A stretch of 64,000 nt of DNA from Eurosta solidaginis (taxonomy: Eukaryota; Arthropoda; Insecta; Diptera; Tephritidae), in the NCBI RefSeq assembly GCF_040869045.1, contig NC_090323.1, positions 268,092,392-268,156,391 of the forward strand. The letters run 5' to 3'. The notes under the pieces are model-generated. The model saw only the letters and a list, made by a program, of their open reading frames with translations. It did no database searches and had not been told where the DNA came from. Shown here piece by piece: positions 56,461-64,000 of the stretch (its first letter is position 1; each line of letters opens with the position of its first letter). The position numbers and the translations under genes are program-made.

Positions 56461-56952
56461 ATGAAATATAACAACAAGCCTCGGATAAATACACTCCATG
56501 GCAAACGTTTGAAGGACAATGAATTGAGGGCATGCACCTGGAACGTCCGCTCCCTGAATGGGATTGGTGGAGATGCCCGGCTGGTTGATGTCCTCGTCAA
56601 AGCAAAATCTGACATCACCGCCATCCAAGAAATGCGTTGGACGAAGCAAGGAAGAAAGAAGATCAAAAATTGTGACATATATTGGAGTGGCCATGCGAAT
56701 AAGCGCAGTTTCGGCGTCGGATTCGTGGTGGGAGAGAGATTTTGTCGCCAAGTGCTGGCGTTCACGCCTGTGGACGAGCGTCTCGCCGTTATTCGAATAA
56801 AAGCAAAATTTTTTAATATATCATTCATCTGCGCCCATGCGCCGACAGAGAAGAAAGACGATGAGGTGAAAGACACTTTTTATGAACAATTAGAACGCAC
56901 ATACGAGCGCTGTTTTAGGCCCTACAGTCGGAAAGTTCAGCCTACACAATGA
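56461..56952 (+). pseudogene. RTE-like LINE endonuclease, N-terminal part, catalytic GDFN block missing
   Basis: 163 aa starting at ATG 56,461. TWNVRSLNGIGG, ITAIQEMRWTKQ and FICAHAPTEKKDD are the first endonuclease blocks. After LERTYERC the frame jumps to FRPYSRKV and stops. In related copies a GDFNA-type segment is expected here, and the DNA goes directly from GAGCGCTG to TTTTAGGCCCTACAGTC. An internal deletion of several tens of bases has removed the catalytic Asp-Asn block and shifted the frame. Confidence 0.8.
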
Positions 56953-57001
56953 AACTTCTCCTAACGGACTGAGGCTGATTGACTTTGCCGGTGCTCGAAA
57001 C

Positions 57002-58966
57002 ATGGTCATATCAAGCACGAGGCTCATGCATAAAAAGATACATCAAGCTACATGGCTGTCTCCTGATCGAAATACTCGCAATCAGATCGATCACGTTGTG
57101 ATAGACGGACGGCATGCCTCCAGTGTTTTAGATGTGCGAACGATCCGAGGACCTAACATCGATTCGGACCATTATCTCGTTGCAGCCAAAATACGCACCC
57201 GTCTCAACGCGGCTAAAAACAAGGAACAAAAAACACAAGGAAAGCTAGACGTCGAAAAGCTTCAATCACAACAGACTGCCAATGATTTCGCAACTCGACT
57301 CTCACACCTGCTCTCTGAGGGCACAACTCATCCTGAAGGAATACAGGAGCAGTGGGAGCATATCTCCAAAGCACTTCATACTGCCGCCGAGGAAAAAATT
57401 GGTTACCGGCGGCCACGAAAAAACAACTGGTATGATGAAGAATGCCGCGTTGCAACCGAAAGAAAAGACGCTGTCTACAGGGCTACGTTAAAAGCGAGCG
57501 CGACAAGAGGAGTGTGTGAACGCAGTCGTGAGTTGAAAAGGGAAGCGAGACGCCTTTTCAGGAAGAAAAAAGCAGAAGCAGAAAGGCGTGAGTGCGAGGA
57601 GCTTGAGCTGCTAGCCACCAGGAATAACGCCCGAAAATTCTACCAAAAAATACGGCGACAGACGGAAGGTTTTAAGACCGGGGCAAACTCCTGTAGGAAT
57701 GAAAACGGCGACCTTGTAACTGATGTCCAGAGAGTGCTTAGATTATGGAGGGAACACTTCTCTGCTCTCCTAAATGGAGGCAGCAATTCACCGCGCAGAG
57801 ATGAAGAACCCGATCCCGCAATCGATGATGATGGAATATATGTCCCCCCGACCGATTATGACGAAGTTAGAATAGCAATAACCAGATTGAAAAACAACAA
57901 GGCCGAGGGCGCTGATGGATTGCCTGTGGAGCTATTCAAGTTCGGCGGCGAGGAGTTGGTAAGGCGCATGCAGCAGCTTCTTAGCAAAATATGGGCGGAC
58001 GAAAGCATGCCCGACGGTTGGAATCTAAGTGTTCTTTGCCCAGTCCACAAGAAGGGGGATACTGCAAAATGCACCAACTATCGTGGAATCAGCCTTCTTA
58101 ATATCGCATATAAGGTCCTTTCAAGTGTATTGTGGGAAAGATTGAAGCCCACCGTGAACCGGCTGATTGGACCTTATCAGTGCGGCTTCAGACCTGGTGA
58201 ATCTACCATCGACCAGATTTTCACAATGCGCCAAATCTTGGAAAAAACCCGTGAAAAGAGAATCGACACACATCACCTCTTCGTCGACTTTAAAGCCGCC
58301 TTCGACAGCACGAAAAGGAGCTGCCTATATGCCGCTATGTCTGAATTTGGTTTCCCCGCAAAACTTATACGGCTGTGCAAAATGACGTTGAGCAACACCA
58401 TCAGCTCAGTCAGAATTGGGAAGGACCTCTCCGAGCCGTTCGAAACTAAACGAGGTTTCAGACAGGGTGACCTCCTATCGTGCGATTTCTTTAATTTGAT
58501 GCTGGAGAAAATTATACTAGCTGCAGAACTTAACCGCACTGGAACAATATACTATAAAAGCGTGCAATTACTGGCATATGCTGATGACATTGATATCATC
58601 GGCCTAAACACCCGCGCTGTTAGTTCTGCTTACTCCAAGCTGGCAAAAGAAGCGGTAAAGGGTTTGATGGTGAACGAGGACAAAACGAAGTACCTGCTGT
58701 CATCGAGCAAAGAGTCAGCGCATATGCGCCTTGGCAACCACGCTACTGTTGGCAGCCATAATTTCGAAATAGTAAAAGACTTCGTTTATTTGGGAACTAG
58801 CATCAACACTAGCAACAATATCAGCACTGAAATCCAGCGAAGAATCAATCTTGCCAATAAATGCTACTTTGGACTAGGTAGGCAATTGAAAAGTAAAGTC
58901 CTCTCTCGGCGAACGAGTCACTTATCGTACCCGTCCTGCTATATGGGGCAGAAGCATGGACCATGA
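57002..58966 (+). pseudogene. RTE-like LINE: endonuclease C-terminus and reverse transcriptase
   Basis: A 654-aa frame. IDHVVIDGRHASSV and NIDSDHYLVAAKIRTRL close the endonuclease. After a charged linker, RT motifs follow: NKAEGADGLPVELFKFGG, WNLSVLCPVHKKGD, CTNYRGISLL, YQCGFRPGESTIDQIF, HLFVDFKAAFDSTKRS, GFRQGDLLSCDFFNL, LLAYADDIDIIG and DFVYLGTSI. Both catalytic blocks (FVDFKAAFD and YADD) are intact. The frame drifts into SHLSYPSCYMGQKHGP at its end because of a frameshift near 58,910. Confidence 0.9.
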
Positions 58967-59361
58967 CAACAGCAGATGAAGCGGCTTTGGGAGTGTTCGA
59001 GAGAAAAGTTCTTCGAGAGATTTATGGACCTCTACGCGTTGGCGATGGCGAGTACCGAAGAAGATTTAATGATGAGCTGTACGAGCTATACGCAGACATC
59101 AACATAGTCTAGCGAATTAAAACGCAGCGGCTGCGCTGGCTAGGCCATTTTATGCGAATGAAAGATGATGCTCCGGCCAAGAAAGTGTTTCTATCGGAAC
59201 CCGCCTATGGAAGCAGAGGTAGAGGGCGGCCCCCACTCCGTTGGAAGGACCAGGTGGAAAACGATTTAGACTCCCTTGGTGTGACCAATTGGCGCCGGTT
59301 GGCGGAGCGAAGGAGCGACTGGCGCGCCTTGTTGGACGGCCATAACCGTTTAGACGGTTAA
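58910..59361 (+). pseudogene. RTE-like LINE ORF C-terminal region
   Basis: In the shifted frame: NESLIVPVLLYGAEAWTMTT, ADEAALGVFERKVLREIYGP, then an in-frame TAG at 59,110-59,112, then RIKTQRLRWLGHFMRMKDDA and RPPLRWKDQVENDLDSLGV, ending HNRLDG. The region after RT is conserved in this LINE type; its function is not known to me. Confidence 0.8.
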
Positions 59362-59387
59362 GCGCCAATTAAGTAAGTAAGTAAGTA

Positions 59388-60600
59388 AGTAACCGGTTCA
59401 ACCTAATTTCCAAAAACAGGACCAGTTCATAAAAAGTCAAAATAACCAAAAAGGTAACCAGTTCCAAAAAGTCAATATTTTCAAATAAATTAACTGATTG
59501 CAAGTCAAAATTTCCAAAAATGGAGCTGGTTCCAAACAAATCAAAATTTTCGTTCAAAGTAGCCGGTTCCAAACAAGTGGAAATTTTCAAAAAAGTAACT
59601 GGTTTCAAATAAGTCGAACTTTTCCTTCAAAGCAGCCAGTTTTAAGCGGAAATTTTCAAAGAAGTACGCGATTTAAAAAACTGGTCAGGTAATGAATGCA
59701 ACACGTTCCAAAAAAAGTAACCAATTCCGAAAAATTAACTGATTTGAAAAAAGTAACCGGTTCCGAAGAATTAACTTATTTCAACAATGTACAGGATCCG
59801 AAAAGTTAACTTGTTCAATAAGAGGTAATCGGCTCCGAAATATTATATATTGTCAAAAGAGCAACCGGTTCGGAAAAATGAAATGGTTTCAAAATATTAA
59901 ATAGTGTTAAAAAAGTAACCGGCTCCGAAATATTAACTGGTTTCAAAAAAGGAAACGGTTCCGAAAAATTTAATGTTTTCAAAATATTAACGGCTCCAAA
60001 ATATTAATTGGTTTCAAAAAAGGAACCGGTTCCGAAAAAAGTAATGGTTTCAAAATATTAACGGCTCCGAAATATGAACCGGTTTCAAAAAAGGAACCGG
60101 TTCCGAAAAAAGTAATGGTTTCAAAATATTAACGGCTCCGAAATACTAACTGGTTTCAAAAAAGGAACCGGTTCCGAAAAAAATAATGGTTTCAAAATAT
60201 TAACTGGTGTCAAAAATAGAACCGGTACCGAAAAATTTAATGGCTTCAAAAATGTTAACGGTCGTAAGAAATCATCCGGTAGTAAATTTATCGCTCCTAT
60301 AAAAGTTACCAGTTAAAAAAAACCGGTCTTACACAAGACGAGTTAAAAAAAAAATGATCGGTTCCAAATATGTCGAAATTTCCGAAAAAAGTAACTGTTT
60401 CAAAATAAAGAAATTTTTCCTTTAAGCAGCCGGTCTCAAATTCATAAGCCGAAATTTTCAAAAAGGTGCGCGATTTAAAGCCGTATGAAAGTAAAAAAGG
60501 TTGAAATAAAGTTACTGCATATAAGAAAATAACTGGTTTCAAAAATTAACCGTTTCTATAAAAGTTTCCGGTAAATAAGAAACCCGTTCTGCAAAAGCAA
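59388..60600. repeat. Degenerate minisatellite, right portion, with a 71-bp local period
   Basis: Many variants of GGAACCGGTTCCGAAAAA. Between 59,950 and 60,230 the phrase AAAGGAACCGGTTCCGAAAA recurs at 59,950, 60,021, 60,092 and 60,163, an exact 71-bp period; each unit also carries TAATGGTTTCAAAATATTAA and CGGCTCCGAAAT. GGAACCGGTTCC is a perfect 12-bp palindrome. Outside this block the repeats are looser. Confidence 0.85.
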
Positions 60601-61342
60601 ATGCAAACCCAAAATCTTATAACTTCTTCATCTTAAAATATTTAATAAACCGTCTCTAATTGCTTTCGTTCCACATCTTCTACCATAGCTTAGACAATGA
60701 ACTGTAATCAAAATTAAACAATACATTTATACTCACTAATTAAATTTCGATTTTCAATAGTTCACAAAATCTTACCTGCAAAGAAAGAAGAAGAAGGAAA
60801 TAAACATTAGAATAAGCCGATGCCTTATCAATTTTTAACTCAATTTCTGGCGTTAATTATAGTTTGGGAATACGATAAAATCAATAAAAAATTAAAACGA
60901 TATGCGTGCGAAACGCCTTTGGGTAGGTGCGGCGCTGAGCTTGATGCCACACACGCGCATCATACAGATGCAGCGCGCATTCAACATGCGAGTCAATAAT
61001 GAGTCAAAGGTGTGCTCTTTTGCTGCAAGGAACGTCCTCAATACTCGAGTTTAATTTGTTTGTTAATTTTACAGCTGCACCTTAAGGAAAATAAACTCAC
61101 AATTTAATTTCATAAACAAATACAAACACAAATATATGCATTACATATACACACGCAACGCAGTGCACTCAAATGCGCATGCAGCGCCACATGTTGCAGC
61201 TAACATGCTGTGTGTTGCATGATACCTTACACAGCCACACTGCCACATTCATCAATAAATTGTTCAAATTTGAATGCTAAACTGCTCATGCGAGTGTACA
61301 AATAAATAAATTTTCTGTAAGAAGGCAGCAAATATAGAAAAA
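60601..61342. other. Non-coding stretch
   Basis: A somewhat GC-rich patch near 60,900-61,020. No gene or repeat recognised. Confidence 0.4.
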
Positions 61343-62827
61343 AACAAGTAATGAAGGCTAAGTTCGGGTGTAACCGAACATTACATACTCAGCTGAGAGC
61401 TTTGGAGACAAAATATGGGAAAATCACCAGGTAGGAAAGTGATCCTATGGTAACCCTAGAATGTGTTTGTATGACATGGGTATCAAATGGAAGGTATTAA
61501 AGAGTATTTTAAAAGGGAGTGGGCCTTAGTTCTATAGGTGAACGCCTTTTCGAGATATCGAACAAAATGTGGACCAGGGTGACCCAAAACATCATCTGTC
61601 GGGTACCGCTAATTTATTTATATATATAATACCACGAACAGTATTTCTGCCAAGATTCCAAGGGCTTTTGATTTCGCCCTGCAAAACTTTTTCATTTTCT
61701 TCTACTTAATATGGTAGGTGTCTCACCCATTTTACGAAGTATTTTCTAAAATTATATTTTGCGTCAATAAGCCAATCCAATTACCATGTTTCATCCCTTT
61801 TTTGTATTTGGTATAGAATTATGGCATTTTTTTAATTTTCGTAATTTTCGATATCGAAAAAGTGAGTTGATATAAGTACGTGAACTAAGTTTAGTAAAGA
61901 TATATCGATTTTTGCTCAAGTTATCGTGTTGACGGCCGAGCGGAAGGACAGACGGTCGACTGTGTATAAAAACTGGGCGCGGTTTCGACCGATTTCGCCC
62001 GTTTTCACATAAAACAGTTATCGTCATAGAATCTATGCCCCTACCAAATTTCACAAGGATTGGTAAATTGGTGTTCGATTTATGCTATTAAAAGTATTCT
62101 AGACAAATTAAATGAAAAAGGGCGGGGCCACACCCATTTTGCAATTATCTTTTATTATTCTTTTTTGTTGCACCATATCATTACTGGAGTTGAATGTTGA
62201 CATAATTTACTTATATACTGTAAAGTTATTTAATTTTTTGTTAAAATTTGACTTAAAAAAATTTTTTTTAAAAGTGGGCGTGTTCTTCATCCGATTTTCC
62301 TAATTTTTATTTAGGACATATATAGTAATAGTAGTAACGTTCCTGCCAAATTTCATCATGATATCTTCAACGACTGCAAAATTACAACTTGCAAAACCTT
62401 TAAATTACCTTCTTTTAAAAGTGGGCGGTGCCACGCCCATTGTCCAAAATTTTACTAATTTTCTATTCTGCGTCATAAGATCACCCACCTACCAAGTTTC
62501 GTCGCTTTATCTCTCTTTTGTAATGAATTATCGTAATTTTTCGGTTTTTCGAAATTTTCGATATCGAAAAAGTGGGCGTGGTTATAGTGCGATATCGTTC
62601 ATTTTAAATAGCGATCTGAGATGAGTGTACAGGAATCTACATACCAAATTTCATCAAGATATCTCAAAATTTACTCCAGTTATCGTGTTAACGAACATGG
62701 CTCAATCAAATTTTTTTTTCGATACCGATGGAAGTCTATATCTATCTCGATTCCTTCCTATACAACCAACCGTTATCCAATCAAAGTTAATATACTCTGT
62801 GTGCAAAGCACGCTGAGTATAAAAAAA
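61343..62827 (+). repeat. Dispersed non-coding repeat, full-looking copy (~1.5 kb)
   Basis: Starts AACAAGTAATGAAGGCTAAG with TTCGGGTGTAACCGAACA (a small hairpin) and TACTCAGCTGAG. It contains several TTTCGATATCGAAAAAGTG and GGGCGGGGCCACACCC-type blocks and ends TTAATATACTCTGTG...GCTGAGTATAAAAA near 62,827. The 42,058-42,985 repeat is a truncated reverse copy. It is non-coding; the superfamily is not determined. Confidence 0.75.
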
Positions 62828-64000
62828 CGCTGGTAATAAAACTTCGATTCTAATTGGTTGTGTTTATGTAGCAAACAAGTTTTTTTGTAGCAGTCAGCAA
62901 AATGTTGCAAGTTGTCCGTTCATTATTTGCTTTTGTATGCATTTCTTGGTAAATTTTTATGTTTGTTGATTTTTCGTTACATAATTTTTGTTTCTCCATT
63001 TCTTTTATTGTTTATACACTGCCTGCCCATGAAGTTCATAATTGTTGCACGCAACATTTTTACTTACATGTGCATTTTTATATTTATTATATACACTCGT
63101 AATTAGATAGTTTCGTTGTTTTGATTTCATTCATTTATTGGCAGCTCGTTTACATTTTTTTGTTGTGGTGTACGCTGCGTCAGACAATCGGCGCCAAGTG
63201 GTAGTTATGCGCTTGCCACACGTGATGGCGCAACGTTCGCCGGGGGTTTGTGGTATGGCAGGAGGTTTCAAAGGGGGTTCACAGCAGGATATCGCACAGC
63301 GGTTGTAGCGGATTTAAAATAGTTGATTACTTGTAAGCAAATTAAATTTGTTTTTGTATTTTTTTCCTTCTCGCTAACACGCAATAGTAATAGCGCGTGT
63401 GTGTGCGCATGCAATCGTTTTGGGAATGCAATCGTGGCAATTAGGATAATTAAAAATGTAATTGTATAAATAGTGGCGCGCTTACGATTTAACTTTCAAT
63501 TCGTAGCTTTGGGAGAAGTTGTATCTAAATGGTTTCAAAATAATGTGGAAATGGACCAAAAAATAGTCATCAAATGATCCTGAAATCAGTCGGAAATTAT
63601 CACGTGGGGCTTCCACCAACATGCGCGGACGACATCTCTATAGCAGTAATCGCAAAACATCTTCAGACTCATCGCTCTTCCTTTGTCACGTGCAAACACT
63701 TAATCATGCCTGCATTTACCGAGAAAACCAATGTCAGATGGACACTGGAAGCCACTTATGAGGGGTAGTACTAATCTGAATTGACTTTTCGGGGTTCCAT
63801 TGATCGGGGTATTAACTAGATTGAACGGCGCACGCATGAGGGTCCCATAAAGGGACTTCTGTTCAAGCTTTAGGGATAAAGAGGAGCTGGAAAGTGTTGA
63901 TAATTTTCTCTGCAGATAAATATCACAAGCCAGGACATACATGGAATGTTTGTACAAACACTTCATCAGCTATTTAGCGCATCTGGGATCTGTAGAGATC
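62828..64000. other. Non-coding stretch to the window end
   Basis: No convincing gene. The short frame at 63,574-63,768 (+) has no recognisable motif. Confidence 0.4.

Larger units (their letters stand above)
56060..59387 (+). mobile_element. RTE-like LINE, ~3.3 kb, nearly full length, with (AAGT)n tail and TSD
   Basis: A GC-richer block in AT-rich surroundings. Order: 5' UTR (56,060-56,460), endonuclease, RT, C-terminal domain, AAGTAAGTAAGTAAGT tail. AGTAACCGG occurs at 56,051-56,059 and 59,388-59,396. Because the tail itself reads AAGTAAGTA, the duplication may be a little shorter than nine bases. The coding region is broken by a deletion near 56,920, a frameshift near 58,910 and a TAG at 59,110, so this copy is inactive though recent-looking. 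The RTE assignment is from the compact single-ORF layout, the endonuclease-RT sequence type and the microsatellite tail. Confidence 0.9.

Overview
The window looks like AT-rich nuclear DNA from a dipteran insect, most plausibly a tephritid-type fruit fly. That assignment is an inference: it rests on the mix of jockey/RTE/LOA-like LINEs, a tRNA-headed SINE, long TE-filled non-coding stretches and (CCTAA)n- or (AAGT)n-tailed retroposons. There are no bacterial-style operons. Almost everything recognisable is mobile DNA. The only candidate host gene is a pair of phase-compatible exons at 27,020-27,135 and 27,478-27,683 (+).

Layout. 1-1,200: end of a Ty3/gypsy (errantivirus-like) element with an integrase fragment and a putative LTR. 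5.4-9.7 kb: dispersed non-coding repeats, one carrying a nested TA-flanked MITE. 10,010-17,950: a 7.9-kb Foldback-type element made of about 57 tandem ~141-bp units in two head-to-head arms, with perfect outer inverted termini and a perfect 9-bp target duplication. 19.4 kb: a tRNA-Lys-type primer-binding-site-like motif. 21-29 kb: two SINEs, a 5'-truncated LOA/R1-like LINE with its target duplication, a 645-bp near-perfect hairpin, and the candidate exons. 32-37 kb: a broken jockey-like LINE plus an RNase H fragment. 37.8 kb: a hAT-type MITE with an 8-bp target duplication. 40 kb: a SINE with an 11-bp target duplication, followed by a secondary tandem duplication. 42-44.7 kb: repeat, LINE and RTE debris.

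45.5-48.7 kb: a DNA-transposon-like unit with ~290-bp inverted repeats around one apparently intact two-exon gene. It would encode about 541 aa: a Cys-rich N-terminus, then conserved-looking D, D, CxxC...H and DEHGE blocks. 48.9-49.4 kb: three diverged tandem modules. 50-51.6 kb: two RTE 3' fragments around a 418-bp insertion with a 15-bp direct repeat and a hammerhead-like core. 55.5-60.6 kb: a degenerate GGAACCGGTTCC-rich minisatellite split by a ~3.3-kb RTE-like LINE. 61.3-62.8 kb: a full-looking copy of a dispersed repeat also seen at 42 kb.

The two most interesting systems are the Foldback element, which has internal higher-order duplication and precise hairpin losses, and the 45.5-48.7 kb transposon with an intact, intron-bearing transposase-like gene of a family I cannot name. 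The sequence shows how elements nest and break one another but no functional pathway linking genes.
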